Below are positions 1 through 9,328 of a DNA stretch of 64,000 nt, piece by piece. The notes under the pieces are model-generated. The model saw only the letters and a program-made list of their open reading frames with translations, did not search any database and was not told where the DNA came from. Position 1 is the first letter of the stretch. The number at the start of each line of letters is the position of its first letter. Origin of the DNA: Streptomyces sp. NBC_00190 (GTDB lineage Bacteria > Actinomycetota > Actinomycetes > Streptomycetales > Streptomycetaceae); NCBI RefSeq assembly GCF_036203305.1, contig NZ_CP108131.1, positions 1,798,001 through 1,862,000 of the forward strand, read 5' to 3'. A program made the position numbers and the translations under genes.

Positions 1-43
1 TGAGAACACGCGTGAAGAATGCACGCGCGTACTTGTTCAGCAT
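1..43 (-). CDS. pgsA: Phosphatidylinositol-phosphate synthase, N-terminal fragment cut by window edge
   Basis: Only the first 14 codons are visible, reading leftward out of the window: MLNKYARAFFTRVL. From memory this matches the N-terminus of the Streptomyces CDP-alcohol phosphatidyltransferase that makes phosphatidylinositol phosphate, next to the EF-G-like gene in the same order. GGGAAGG lies just before the ATG. The CDP-alcohol motif itself is outside the window, so the call rests on 14 residues and gene order. It is divergent from the EF-G-like gene, sharing the 238-bp gap 44-281. Confidence 0.6.
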   Translation of the reverse strand, partial: MLNKYARAFFTRVL

Positions 44-281
44 GGCCTTCCCGGAGGGTCGCTGGGCCGCACGGCCACCACGGCCACCGGCTGGCCCATC
101 GTAGCCAGCACGCCGCCCCCCGGACGCCGCGCACCCACCGGTTCGGGTCACCTAAGACGTACGTCACGTCACGGACCTCCGCCTGTACCCCCCGGGTACG
201 ACGTATGGACGCGGTGTGACAGCAGTGCAAAGCTCGAAGAGCCCCGTTTCTTCCTCCGTACCACCGGGAGGCACGAGCATC

Positions 282-2477
282 ATGGGAGCCACATCACACC
301 AAGCCGGAGCCGCCGGCAGGGCACTGACGGCCGACCGCCCCTCTTCCGTACGGAACGTCGTGCTGGTCGGCCACAGCGGATCCGGCAAGACCACGCTGGT
401 CGAAGCCCTCGCCCTGACCGCAGGAGCGGTCAACCGGGCCGGCCGGGTCGAGGACGGCGCCACCGTCTCCGACTACGACGAGATCGAGCACCGCCGACAA
501 CGCTCCGTCCAGCTGTCCCTCGTCCCCGTCGAATGGGGCGGAATCAAGATCAACATCCTGGACACCCCCGGATACGCCGACTTCGTCGGAGAACTCAGGG
601 CCGGTCTGCGCGCCGCGGACGCGGCCCTTTTCGTCGTCTCGGCCTCGGACGGGATCGACGGAGCCACCCGCATGGTCTGGGACGAGTGCGAGGCCGTCGG
701 CATGCCCCGCGCCATCGTCGTCACGCACCTGGAGGCCGCCCGCGCCGACTACGCCCAGATGACCGACGTCTGCGGACAGATCTTCGGGGCCGACGACCCC
801 GACGCCGTCATCCCGCTCTACCTCCCCCTGCACGGCCCCGCGGGCCCCGACGGGCACTCCCCGGTCACCGGCCTCCTCGGTCTGCTCTCCCAGCGCGTCT
901 ACGACTACGCCTCCGGCGAGCGCGCGGAACGCGATCCGGATCCCGCCGAGGTCGACCTCATCTCCGGCGCCCGGTCCCGCCTCATCGAGGGGATCATCGC
1001 CGAGAGCGAGGACGAGGGCCTCATGGACCGCTACCTCGGCGGCGAGGACATCGACATCAAGACCCTGGTCGACGACCTGGAGCGGGCGGTCGCCCGCGGC
1101 ACCTTCCACCCCGTCCTGATGGCCGCCCCGGCCACCGACGGTGCCAGGCAGGGCCTCGGCACCGTCGAACTGCTCGAACTGATCACCGGCGGCTTCCCCA
1201 CTCCCCTGGAGCGCGGCCCCGTCACCGTCACCACCCCCGACGGCTCCGGCCGCCCCGCCGTCTCCTGCGATCCCGACGGCCCCCTGCTCGCCGAGGTCGT
1301 CAAGACCTCCTCCGACCCCTACGTCGGCCGCGTCTCGCTCATCCGCGTCTTCTCCGGCACCCTGCGCCCCGAGCAGACCGTCCACGTCAGCGGGCACGGC
1401 CTCACCGACCGGGGCCACGAGGACCACGACGTCGACGAACGGATCGGCACGCTGACCTCGCCCTTCGGCAAACAGCAGCGCATCCTGGACCGGGGCATCG
1501 CCGGTGACCTCGCCTGCGTGGCCAAACTCACCCGCGCCGAGACCGGCGACACCCTCTCCGCCAAGGACGATCCGCTCCTCATGGAGCCCTGGGCCATGCC
1601 GGACCCCCTCCTGCCCCTCGCCATCGAGGCCCACAGCAAGGCCGACGAGGACAAGCTCTCGCACGGCCTGGCCCGCCTCGTCGCCGAGGACCCCACCATG
1701 CGGTTGGAGCAGAACCCGCACACCCACCAGGTCGTCCTGTGGTGCCTCGGCGAGGCCCACCAGGACGTCGCGCTGGAGCGGCTGCGCAACCGCTACGGCG
1801 TCCAGGTCGACGCCGTGCCCCACAAGGTGAGCCTGCGCGAGACCTTCGGCGCCAAGGCGGCGGGGCGCGGCCGGCACGTCAAACAGTCGGGCGGCCACGG
1901 CCAGTTCGCGATCTGCGAGATCGAGGTCGAGCCGCTCCCGCCCGGCAGCGGCATCGAGTTCGTCGACAAGGTCGTCGGCGGCGCCGTACCCCGCCAGTTC
2001 ATCCCGTCCGTGGAGAAGGGCGTACGCACCCAGGCCGCGCGCGGGGTCTCGGCCGGCTATCCCCTGGTCGACGTGCGCGTCACCCTCCTCGACGGCAAGG
2101 CGCACTCGGTGGACTCCTCCGACGCCGCCTTCCAGACCGCGGGCGCGCTGGCCCTGCGCGGGGCCGCCGCCGAGGCCCGCATCGAACTCCTCGAACCGGT
2201 GGCGGAGCTCGCCGTCGTCGTCCCGGACGAGTACGTCGGCCCGGTCATGAGCGACCTCGCCGGCCGCCGTGGCCGCGTCGTCGGCACCGAACAGGCGGGC
2301 GGCGGGCGCACCCGGATCCGCGCCGAGATCCCCGAGATCGAGATCGGCCGCTACGCCATCGAGCTGCGCTCCGTCTCGCACGGCACGGGCCGCTTCGCCC
2401 GGGCGTACGCCCGCCACGAGCCCATGCCGCCCCAGATCGCGGACAAGGTGCGCGAACAGGCCGAGAAAGGAATGTAA
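282..2477 (+). CDS. EF-G-like translational GTPase (EF-G2 type)
   Basis: A 731-residue paralogue of elongation factor G. The P-loop GHSGSGKT is at about residues 30-37 and the G3 motif DTPGY at about 94. Domain II and the EF-G domain III-V region follow. The G4 motif, normally NKxD and responsible for guanine specificity, reads THLE at about 148-151. This degenerate motif is a feature of the EF-G2 subfamily of actinobacteria, whose M. smegmatis member is reported to bind GTP but not drive translocation. The precise role is unknown. I chose the ATG at 282, preceded by GGGAGG ten bases upstream; a GTG at 216 would add 22 unconserved-looking residues. A terminator hairpin follows at 2498. Confidence 0.88.
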   Translation: MGATSHQAGAAGRALTADRPSSVRNVVLVGHSGSGKTTLVEALALTAGAVNRAGRVEDGATVSDYDEIEHRRQRSVQLSLVPVEWGGIKINILDTPGYADFVGELRAGLRAADAALFVVSASDGIDGATRMVWDECEAVGMPRAIVVTHLEAARADYAQMTDVCGQIFGADDPDAVIPLYLPLHGPAGPDGHSPVTGLLGLLSQRVYDYASGERAERDPDPAEVDLISGARSRLIEGIIAESEDEGLMDRYLGGEDIDIKTLVDDLERAVARGTFHPVLMAAPATDGARQGLGTVELLELITGGFPTPLERGPVTVTTPDGSGRPAVSCDPDGPLLAEVVKTSSDPYVGRVSLIRVFSGTLRPEQTVHVSGHGLTDRGHEDHDVDERIGTLTSPFGKQQRILDRGIAGDLACVAKLTRAETGDTLSAKDDPLLMEPWAMPDPLLPLAIEAHSKADEDKLSHGLARLVAEDPTMRLEQNPHTHQVVLWCLGEAHQDVALERLRNRYGVQVDAVPHKVSLRETFGAKAAGRGRHVKQSGGHGQFAICEIEVEPLPPGSGIEFVDKVVGGAVPRQFIPSVEKGVRTQAARGVSAGYPLVDVRVTLLDGKAHSVDSSDAAFQTAGALALRGAAAEARIELLEPVAELAVVVPDEYVGPVMSDLAGRRGRVVGTEQAGGGRTRIRAEIPEIEIGRYAIELRSVSHGTGRFARAYARHEPMPPQIADKVREQAEKGM

Positions 2478-2497
2478 TTGACATAGCGTCGGGAGAC

Positions 2498-2529
2498 GCC
2501 GCCCACCCGACCAGCTTGCGGTGGGCGGC
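2498..2529 (+). terminator. Terminator of the EF-G-like gene
   Basis: GCCGCCCACC (2498-2507) pairs with GGTGGGCGGC (2520-2529) around a 12-base loop, 21 bases after the stop codon, followed by a short T-containing stretch. Confidence 0.6.
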
Positions 2530-2607
2530 ATTTCCCTGTCCCATGACCATGGGGCGAGATGCGTCGATAGGCTCGTCGGCGCAACAAAAGAGCACGAACG
2601 CGCAGCG

Positions 2608-4287
2608 ATGGGGGCAGCGGTGGCGGACGACGGATTCGACTTCAGGCCCGGAGCACAGATCCCGCTCCAGGGCGGCGGGGGGCAGACGGCAGCGACCAAC
2701 GCCCTCGCCTCGGCCGCGTACCGCGACGGCGGGAACGACACGAAGCTGGCGAAAATACTCGACGCCAACAGCGAGAACCACCCCGCCACGGTCAAGCCCC
2801 CGAAGATCTCCCTCTTCGAGCCCAACCTCGGCGAGGCCTTCTGCCGCGCCGTCGAGGCCCGCACCCTCGGCTCCGGCCGCAAGCCGCTCATCCAGTCCTT
2901 CGGCGCCGACCCGCAGACCGTCGTGGAGCACTGCCTGGCGGCCTCCCGCATACGCAAGGAGCGCGACGGCAAGCTCCGCCTGATCATGCTCGTCTGCGGT
3001 GTGGTGTTCCTCCCCGGCCTGCTGCTGTGGCTGGGCCTGTTCCAGCTCCGCAAGAGCCTGGCCTCCGGGGACAAGAAGCACGCGTCGTGGCTCGGCACCG
3101 CGATCCTGGTCGGCATCGCCCTCGTGGTCGCCGTCCTGATGTTCAAGCTGCCCTTCACCGGCTTCCTCGGCCTCTACCTCCGCGGCATGATCATCGCTCC
3201 GGCCCTGGGCTGGCTGCTCGCCCGCCGGATCTGCGAGAGCACCGCCGCCGACCTGCGCGCCCGCTGGGACGGGCTGCTGGCCGGTGACGGGATCGGTGCC
3301 AAGATCCCGGAGGCGGTACCCGGAAACCCGGACGAGAAGGCCCGCGAGGACCTGCGCCACCAGCTCGCCAAGCTGACCGCGGAGGACCGCAGCAACCACG
3401 TCTTCTACGCGGGCCCCAAGGGCCTGCTCGGCATGGGTACCCGGTGGGGCAGCTGGCAGATGGCCGAAGAGCTCGCCCCCAAGACCGAGGGCGCCGAGAT
3501 CCACCCCTTCCGCAGCTGGGACGTCGTCCGCGCGATCGACACCCAGCTGCGCAAGCTGGAACGCGGCCCCCTGCACACCGGCGGCTTCCCGGCGGCCGCC
3601 ATCCAGCACTGGATCGTCACCCCGATCGGCGAGGGCGCCGCCGAGGTGGCCCGCCCCACCGGCGAGAACACCGACAACTTCCTGATCAAGCCGCACGAGA
3701 TCACCCGGATCTGCAACGAGCAGCAGTTCAGCGCGGGCAACCGGCACTACCTGGGCATCCAGTACCCGCTCTGGGACGGCCAGCTCGTGATCAACATGCT
3801 GGTCACCGTCACCGTGCTCTACAAGACGCTGCGCGTGGACGTCACCGCGCACGCCCTGGGGCCCGTGCACGGCCTGTTCACGACGAAATCCGCGGCCCCG
3901 GTGGTGGAGGTGCCCAAGAGCATCCGGTTCTGGGAGACCGTGGAGCGCCCGCTGCCGCTGGTGGACGCCCAGGAGGTCGTACGCCTCGCCGTACGGGCCC
4001 CGCTGAGCTGGTTCCCGCCGATCCTCGACTTCTTCGGCGGCAAGCTGGTCCTGCCCGAGCCCTTCGGCCTGCGGCACGTGTGGGCCGGCTCGATGTGGCG
4101 CCACCGCTTCATGGCGGACGACGCGCTGCGCACCGTGGCACCGGTCCTGCGCGCGGTGCACGCCGCCACCTTCAAGGTGCTGGAGGACAACGGCGTCGAC
4201 ACCGACCGCTTCACGAACCGTTCCTCGATCATGAGCGGCCTGATCCAGGAGCCGGCGCCGCGCAAGGCGGACGTGTACGACGCGTAG
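2608..4287 (+). CDS. Conserved membrane protein of unknown function
   Basis: About 559 residues. The N-terminal third (1-120) is soluble and contains FEPNLGEAFCRAVEA. Three hydrophobic segments follow at roughly 122-145, 160-178 and 185-210. A long soluble C-terminal domain contains tryptophan-rich patches (GSWQMAEELAP, QHWIVTPIGEG). I do not recognise a catalytic family. The ATG at 2608 was chosen because the upstream in-frame extension lies in the terminator region; a GTG four codons later is an alternative. It stands alone between the EF-G terminator and the DUF1992 gene. Confidence 0.75.
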   Translation: MGAAVADDGFDFRPGAQIPLQGGGGQTAATNALASAAYRDGGNDTKLAKILDANSENHPATVKPPKISLFEPNLGEAFCRAVEARTLGSGRKPLIQSFGADPQTVVEHCLAASRIRKERDGKLRLIMLVCGVVFLPGLLLWLGLFQLRKSLASGDKKHASWLGTAILVGIALVVAVLMFKLPFTGFLGLYLRGMIIAPALGWLLARRICESTAADLRARWDGLLAGDGIGAKIPEAVPGNPDEKAREDLRHQLAKLTAEDRSNHVFYAGPKGLLGMGTRWGSWQMAEELAPKTEGAEIHPFRSWDVVRAIDTQLRKLERGPLHTGGFPAAAIQHWIVTPIGEGAAEVARPTGENTDNFLIKPHEITRICNEQQFSAGNRHYLGIQYPLWDGQLVINMLVTVTVLYKTLRVDVTAHALGPVHGLFTTKSAAPVVEVPKSIRFWETVERPLPLVDAQEVVRLAVRAPLSWFPPILDFFGGKLVLPEPFGLRHVWAGSMWRHRFMADDALRTVAPVLRAVHAATFKVLEDNGVDTDRFTNRSSIMSGLIQEPAPRKADVYDA

Positions 4288-4343
4288 GGACGCGTGGGTA
4301 GGCTCGAGTGACCGAGGTGACCCGCGAGGGCCGAGGAGGGACG

Positions 4344-4745
4344 ATGACCGAGCGCAAACCGCCTGGTGTGGACATCGAGTCCTGGGTGGACCGGCAGATC
4401 AGAGAGGCGGCCGACCGCGGCGACTTCGAGAACCTGCCGGGCTGGGGCAAACCCCTGGCCTCGCTCGACGCGCCGTACGACGAGATGTGGTGGATCAAGC
4501 AGAAGATGCACCGCGAGGGCTTCTCCGCCCTGCCCCCCGCGCTCGCGCTGCGCAAGGAGGCCGAGGACGCGCTGGAGGCGGTCCGCGCGGCCCCGTCCGA
4601 GCGCCAGGTGCGGGCCGTCCTCACGGAGATCAACGAGAAGATCCGCGCGGCACTGCGCATGCCGCCGCCTGGCCCGCCGCTCGGCCTCACCGAGTTCGAC
4701 GTCGAGGACGTCCTGCGGACGTGGCGGGAGACCCGCCCGTCCTGA
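4344..4745 (+). CDS. DUF1992 (DnaJ-homologue subfamily C member 28-like) protein
   Basis: A 133-residue soluble protein. It begins with VDRQIREAADRGDFENLPGWGKPL, the hallmark of the DUF1992/DNAJC28 conserved region (EExIxEAxxxGxFdnLpGxGKPL), without any J-domain. Biochemical function is unknown. GAGGAGGG sits just before the ATG at 4344; a GTG at 4308 would add 12 residues. The gene ends one base before the convergent HIT gene's stop codon, so the two transcripts meet tail to tail without a visible terminator between them. Confidence 0.85.
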   Translation: MTERKPPGVDIESWVDRQIREAADRGDFENLPGWGKPLASLDAPYDEMWWIKQKMHREGFSALPPALALRKEAEDALEAVRAAPSERQVRAVLTEINEKIRAALRMPPPGPPLGLTEFDVEDVLRTWRETRPS

Positions 4746-5306
4746 TCAGTCGGTGGGCCAGGCGTCCGCGAGCATCTGGCGGGTGTCCGCGAGGAGTTGG
4801 GGCAGCACCTTGGTGTGGCCGACGACCGGCATGAAGTTCGTGTCCCCGCCCCAGCGGGGCACGATGTGCTGGTGCAGGTGCGCGGCGATGCCGGCCCCGG
4901 CGGCCGCGCCCTGGTTCATGCCGATGTTGAAACCGTGCGCCCCGGACGCCTTGCGCAGCGCGATCATCGCCCGCTTCGTGAGATCGGCGAGCTCGGCCGT
5001 CTCCGGACCGTCGAGCTCGGTGTAGTCGGCCACGTGCCGGTACGGGACGACCATCAGGTGGCCGCCGTTGTACGGGTAGAGGTTCAGCACGGCGTAGACG
5101 TGCTTGCCGCGGGCCACGACCAGCCCGTCCTGGTCGGACATGTCCGGAATCCCGCAGAAGGGACAGCCGTCGCCGGCCTCCGGGCCGCTCGGCTTGTTCT
5201 CCCCCTGGATGTAGGCCATCCGGTGGGGCGTCCACAGACGCTGGAACGCGTCCTGCGTGCCCACACCGATCTGCTGCTCCGGCTCAGTCGTCATGGCGGC
5301 AAGCAT
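4746..5306 (-). CDS. HIT-family nucleotide hydrolase/phosphorylase
   Basis: A 186-residue HIT protein. The signature histidine triad is HLHQHIVPRW near residue 145, and CPFC near residue 48 suggests the zinc-binding subgroup related to Ap4A phosphorylase-like HIT proteins of actinobacteria. The family hydrolyses or phosphorolyses nucleoside phosphoanhydride or phosphoramidate bonds; the substrate here cannot be read from sequence. The start at 5306 has AAGG a few bases upstream. An ATG at 5294 (MTTEPEQQ) is the alternative but lacks a well-placed ribosome site. It lies downstream of thrS in the same direction, separated by a strong hairpin. Confidence 0.88.
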   Translation of the reverse strand: MLAAMTTEPEQQIGVGTQDAFQRLWTPHRMAYIQGENKPSGPEAGDGCPFCGIPDMSDQDGLVVARGKHVYAVLNLYPYNGGHLMVVPYRHVADYTELDGPETAELADLTKRAMIALRKASGAHGFNIGMNQGAAAGAGIAAHLHQHIVPRWGGDTNFMPVVGHTKVLPQLLADTRQMLADAWPTD

Positions 5307-5328
5307 ATGACCTTGCCTTCGGGTACGA

Positions 5329-5368
5329 GGAAGGCCCCCGGAAAGTGATCACTTCCCAGGGGCCTTCC
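5329..5368 (-). terminator. thrS terminator
   Basis: GGAAGGCCCC (5329-5338) pairs with GGGGCCTTCC (5359-5368). The interior folds again through GGAA/TTCC and the palindrome GTGATCAC. It sits nine bases beyond the thrS stop. Confidence 0.75.
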
Positions 5369-5377
5369 AGCGGCGCG

Positions 5378-7354
5378 TCAGACCTGGACGCGGTCCGCGA
5401 CGACCTTGGCCAGCTTGGCCAGCGCCTCGTCCTTCGCGATGCCGTTCTCCTGCGAACCGTCGCGGTAGCGGAAGGAGACCGTGCCCGCGGCCATGTCCTC
5501 GTCACCAACGATGATCATGAACGGAACCTTGAGCTTCTGGTGGTTGCGGATCTTCTTCTGCATGCGGTCGGAAGAGGCGTCCACCTCGACCCGCAGGCCC
5601 ATCTTCTTCGCCTCGGCGGCGAACTCCTGCAGGTACTCGACGTGCCCGTCGCCGATCGGGATGCCGACCGCCTGGACCGGGGCCAGCCACGGCGGCATGG
5701 CGCCCGCGTAGTGCTCCAGCAGCACGGCGAAGAACCGCTCGATCGAGCCGAACAGCGCGCGGTGGATCATGACCGGGCGCTGGCGCGAGCCGTCCGGGGC
5801 CGTGTACTCCAGGTTGAACCGCTCCGGCAGGTTGAAGTCCAGCTGGACGGTCGACATCTGCCAGGTACGGCCGATGGCGTCCCGCGCCTGCACGGAGATC
5901 TTGGGGCCGTAGAAGGCCGCGCCGCCCGGGTCGGGGGTCAGCGGGAGGCCCTGCTTCTCGGCGACCTGCTGGAGGACCGCGGTGGCCTCCTCCCAGACCT
6001 CGTCCGAGCCGACGAACTTCTCCGGGTCCTTGGTGGACAGCTCCAGGTAGAAGTCGGTCAGACCGTAGTCGCGCAGCAGGTTCAGCACGAAGGTGAGCGT
6101 GCGGTCGAGCTCCTCCGCCATCTGCTCACGGGTGCAGTAGATGTGCGCGTCGTCCTGGGTGAAGCCGCGGGCACGGGTCAAGCCGTGCACGACGCCCGAC
6201 TTCTCGTACCGGTACACGGTGCCGAACTCGAACAGGCGCAGCGGCAGTTCGCGGTAGGAGCGGCCGCGCGCGTCGAAGATCAGGTTGTGCATCGGGCAGT
6301 TCATGGGCTTGAGGTAGTAGTCGGTACCACCGTCGAGCTGCATGGGGGGGTACATGCCCTCCGCGTACCAGTCCAGGTGGCCGCTCTTCTCGAAGAGGGC
6401 GCCCTTGGTGGCGTGCGGGGAGTAGACGAACTCGTAGCCCTCCTCCTCGTGCCGGCGGCGCGAGTAGTCCTCCATGGTGCGGCGGATGATGCCGCCGCGC
6501 GGGTGGAAGACGGCGAGGCCGGAGCCGATCTCGTCCGGGATGGAGAAGAGGTCCAGCTCGTTGCCGAGCTTGCGGTGGTCGCGCTTCTCGGCCTCGGCGA
6601 GGAAGTCGAGGTGCGCCTTCAGCTCGTCCTTCGACGGCCACGCGGTGCCGTAGATGCGCTGGAGCATCGGGTTCTTCTCGCTGCCGCGCCAGTAGGCGGC
6701 GGCGTTGCGCATGAGCTTGAAGGCCGGGATGTTGCGGGTGGTGGGCAGGTGGGGACCGCGGCAGAGGTCCTTCCAGCACAGCTCGCCGGTCTTCGCGTCG
6801 AGGTTGTCGTAGATGGTCAGCTCGCCGCCGCCCACCTCGACGTTCGCGCCGTCGTCGGTGGACGCGGCACCCTTGATGCCGATGAGCTCCAGCTTGTACG
6901 GCTCGTCGGCGAGCTCCTCGCGGGCCGCCTCGTCGGTGACCACGCGGCGGGCGAACTTCTGCCCGCGCTTCTGGATCTCCTGCATCTTCTTCTCGATGGC
7001 CTTGAGGTCATCGGGGGTGAAGGGCTTCGCGACGTCGAAGTCGTAGTAGAAGCCGTTCTGGACCGGCGGGCCGATGCCCAGCTTGGCCTCGGGGAAGAGC
7101 TCCTGCACGGCCTGCGCCATGACGTGCGCGGTCGAGTGGCGCAGGATGTTCAGGCCGTCCTCGGAGGAGATCTCCACCGGCTCGACGGTCTCGCCGTCCT
7201 GCACCTCGTAGCTGAGGTCCTTCAGGTCACCCGCGACGCGCGCGGCGACGACGGTGCGCTCGCCGGCGAAGAGCTCGGCCGCCGTAGTGCCCGTGGCCAC
7301 CACGCGCTCGTCCCGCTCGGAATCGCGTTGGATGATCACACGGACGTCTGACAC
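5378..7354 (-). CDS. thrS: Threonyl-tRNA synthetase
   Basis: A 658-residue class II synthetase that charges tRNA-Thr. Domain order is as in the family: TGS domain (about 1-65), the second additional/editing domain with [10 protein letters not shown] near 115, the class II catalytic core, and the C-terminal anticodon-binding domain. Motif 2 and the zinc ligand region contain MNCPMHN, and motif 3 contains [11 protein letters not shown]. The start is GTG at 7354 with AGGAGA six bases upstream. The short 5' leader is occupied by a hairpin-forming repeat (7370-7400), and TACGAT on the minus strand at 7431-7436 is a candidate -10. Confidence 0.97.
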   Translation of the reverse strand: MSDVRVIIQRDSERDERVVATGTTAAELFAGERTVVAARVAGDLKDLSYEVQDGETVEPVEISSEDGLNILRHSTAHVMAQAVQELFPEAKLGIGPPVQNGFYYDFDVAKPFTPDDLKAIEKKMQEIQKRGQKFARRVVTDEAAREELADEPYKLELIGIKGAASTDDGANVEVGGGELTIYDNLDAKTGELCWKDLCRGPHLPTTRNIPAFKLMRNAAAYWRGSEKNPMLQRIYGTAWPSKDELKAHLDFLAEAEKRDHRKLGNELDLFSIPDEIGSGLAVFHPRGGIIRRTMEDYSRRRHEEEGYEFVYSPHATKGALFEKSGHLDWYAEGMYPPMQLDGGTDYYLKPMNCPMHNLIFDARGRSYRELPLRLFEFGTVYRYEKSGVVHGLTRARGFTQDDAHIYCTREQMAEELDRTLTFVLNLLRDYGLTDFYLELSTKDPEKFVGSDEVWEEATAVLQQVAEKQGLPLTPDPGGAAFYGPKISVQARDAIGRTWQMSTVQLDFNLPERFNLEYTAPDGSRQRPVMIHRALFGSIERFFAVLLEHYAGAMPPWLAPVQAVGIPIGDGHVEYLQEFAAEAKKMGLRVEVDASSDRMQKKIRNHQKLKVPFMIIVGDEDMAAGTVSFRYRDGSQENGIAKDEALAKLAKVVADRVQV

Positions 7355-7369
7355 CGGTCTCTCCTGACT

Positions 7370-7400
7370 CTGGGGGCACCTCCCAGCGGTAGCTGGGGGC
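7370..7400. repeat. Hairpin repeat in the thrS leader
   Basis: CTGGG..CCCAG (7370-7386) and CCCAGC..GCTGGG (7383-7398) share the middle arm, so two mutually exclusive hairpins are possible. The sequence resembles a small element that, from memory, is dispersed in many Streptomyces intergenic regions. It ends about 15 bases upstream of the thrS start codon. Confidence 0.5.
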
Positions 7401-7653
7401 GGGATGCGCGAGCGAACGCTGCGCGCCTGAATCGTACCGAGCCGAGTGGCTGCGCCGCTAAACGGTTACTCCCCCGCCCCGCCCCGCCCCCGGGTTCGCG
7501 GGCCCGGGCCGCGCCCAGGACCCCGTGGCAGGCGAAGCCGGCCGTGGGGTGGGGCCGCTCGGGCACACTCGAAGCGGGCCTGACGGCACCGGCTAGGCTC
7601 CGGCTCGCGCGGGCGCAGCCCCGAGACTCCGCCCCTGCCCCCGGAGGGACCGT

Positions 7654-8214
7654 ATGCCGAGTCCGCAGATCCGACCGCTGGACCTGACCGACGACGCCAC
7701 CGCCGACGCCGTGCACCGGATCGGCCGGGCCGCGTACGCCGTCGAGGCGGAGATCATCGGCTTCGACGGGATCCCCGCCCTGCGCGAGAGTCTCCCCGAG
7801 ATGCGCGCGCAGGCACTGCGCTGGGTCGGGGCCGTCTCCGGGGGCAGGGAGCTGGCCGGCTTCCTCGCCTGGGAGGAAGGGCCCGACGGCGGCGTCTGCA
7901 TCGACCGGCTCTGCGTGGCCCCGGCCTTCTTCCGCCGCGGCGTCGCCTCCCTGCTGCTGCGCCACGCCCTGGCCGAGCTGTTCCCCGGCCGCCCGGTCCA
8001 CGTCACCACGGGCGCCGCCAACGCCCCCGCCGTCCGCCTCTACGAGGGCCTCGGCTTCAGCCGGGGCGCGGACTTCTCCCCCGCCCCGGGCCTGACCATG
8101 GCCTCCTTCAGTCGTCCGACGGCAGCACGTCCTGAGGGTCGAAGGGGTCGTCGAGCGACTTCATCAGGCGGTCCCGCTCGACCTCGTCCAGCGGGACCGG
8201 CGTCACGTCCGTGA
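7654..8214 (+). CDS. GNAT-family N-acetyltransferase
   Basis: A 186-residue protein with a GNAT fold. The acetyl-CoA loop is visible as VAPAFFRRGVASLL near residues 89-102, followed by NAPAVRLYEGLGF, the usual terminal beta-bulge region. The substrate is unknown. GGAGGG precedes the ATG. The domain is complete by about residue 150. The last 36 residues (proline-, arginine- and serine-rich) run 107 bp into the 3' end of the convergent gene at 8108, so the tail may be a non-conserved extension caused by loss of an earlier stop. Confidence 0.8.
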   Translation: MPSPQIRPLDLTDDATADAVHRIGRAAYAVEAEIIGFDGIPALRESLPEMRAQALRWVGAVSGGRELAGFLAWEEGPDGGVCIDRLCVAPAFFRRGVASLLLRHALAELFPGRPVHVTTGAANAPAVRLYEGLGFSRGADFSPAPGLTMASFSRPTAARPEGRRGRRATSSGGPARPRPAGPASRP

Positions 8215-9328
8215 CGTCGGTGAGCCGCCGGAAGCCGCCGCGCCGCTGCAGCCGCCCGCTGACCCGGACCGGCAGGCCGACCAGGTGCGCGTGGCCCGCC
8301 ACCCGGTACGCCTCCTCGTCGAGGACGACCCGGACGTACGGGATCTCCGCCCCGGCGAGGACCCGTACCCGGACCGTGCCCCCGCCCCCCGCCGCGGAAC
8401 GCCGCATCCGCACCACCGCCCCCGCGATCCGCACCGGCACCGCCGGCTCGTCCCGTGTGTAGCGCGCCGCCGCCTCGCGGAGCACCGGCAGGTCGCCGGG
8501 CGAGAACTCCACCGGCTCCGGCCGGGCCGCGCACCCCGCCGGGACCCCCGCCGCCGGCGCCCAGGCCAGGGCGATCCGCGCCCCCTCCGAACCCCGGACC
8601 AGCGCGATCAGCGCGTCGGCCAGCTCCCGGCTGACACCGGCCTGCACCGCGGCGTCGAAGGCCTCCATGCCGCCCGTGGCCCGCCGGTAGTCCACCGCCT
8701 CGCGGGCGGCGTGCAGCGCGTGGTGCAGCTGCGTCACGGTGCCCCGGCCCCCGTCCACGGGGACGTACGCGGTCAGCCGCCGCCCGCCGGGGGCGGGCCC
8801 CACCAGGATCCCGTCCAGTGCCCGTTCGGCCTGCGCCCGGTGCCGGGCCCCGTAGTACCCGGCCCTCGCGCGCGCGGCGAGCGCCCCGGCCAGCAGGAGC
8901 TGCCGGGCGGCCGAGCGCAGCCGTTCCTGGACCGTCCAGTCGGCCTCGCCCTGTATCCCGTACGCCCCCTCGGGGAACTCCCGCTCCCAGCGGATCTCGT
9001 CGCTCGGCACGCTGAGCCCGTACAGCACCTCCCGCGCCGACGGCACGGCGCTGCGCGCGAGCGCGGTCAGCGCCTCCTCCAGCAGGTCGGAGCAGTCGGG
9101 GAAGGCGCGGCTCTCGGGGACGAGCAGGCTCGTCCCGCCGCTGACCGATGAGTGTCCGGCGGGCGGGGTCCAGCGCCCGTACCGGCCGACGGCCCCGCCG
9201 CGCCGCAGCCAGCCGTGCCGGTGCAGCAGCGCGCCGAGCACCGCCGGATCGACGTGAGCGGGGTCGGGCGCTCCCGGGGCGAACTCCGGGGACGACAGCG
9301 GTTCGAGGTGCGACGAGTGCCAGTTCAT
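8108..9328 (-). CDS. Conserved actinobacterial protein of unknown function
   Basis: A 406-residue soluble protein. The N-terminal half holds alpha-helical stretches (QERLRSAARQLLLAGALAARARAGYYG). The C-terminal ~100 residues are beta-rich and contain VRVSGRLQRRGGFRRLTDVTDVTPV, reminiscent of an OB-like strand pattern, but I cannot place it in a named family. The ATG at 9328 overlaps the TGA of the upstream DUF4365 gene by one base, with GGAGGG in front, indicating translational coupling and a common job. Another in-frame start far upstream would run across the DUF4365 gene and is unlikely. Confidence 0.7.
   Translation of the reverse strand: MNWHSSHLEPLSSPEFAPGAPDPAHVDPAVLGALLHRHGWLRRGGAVGRYGRWTPPAGHSSVSGGTSLLVPESRAFPDCSDLLEEALTALARSAVPSAREVLYGLSVPSDEIRWEREFPEGAYGIQGEADWTVQERLRSAARQLLLAGALAARARAGYYGARHRAQAERALDGILVGPAPGGRRLTAYVPVDGGRGTVTQLHHALHAAREAVDYRRATGGMEAFDAAVQAGVSRELADALIALVRGSEGARIALAWAPAAGVPAGCAARPEPVEFSPGDLPVLREAAARYTRDEPAVPVRIAGAVVRMRRSAAGGGGTVRVRVLAGAEIPYVRVVLDEEAYRVAGHAHLVGLPVRVSGRLQRRGGFRRLTDVTDVTPVPLDEVERDRLMKSLDDPFDPQDVLPSDD

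Noticed and set aside
294..3158. 954-codon minus-strand open frame
   Set aside because: Antisense to the EF-G-like and membrane-protein genes; its translation mirrors their codons and shows no domain.
5345..7351. 668-codon plus-strand open frame
   Set aside because: Antisense to thrS, which has full synthetase motifs; the frame is Gly/Val/Leu/Asp-rich with no domain.
7355..7440. T-box leader before thrS
   Set aside because: Leader is too short and no T-box sequence is present.
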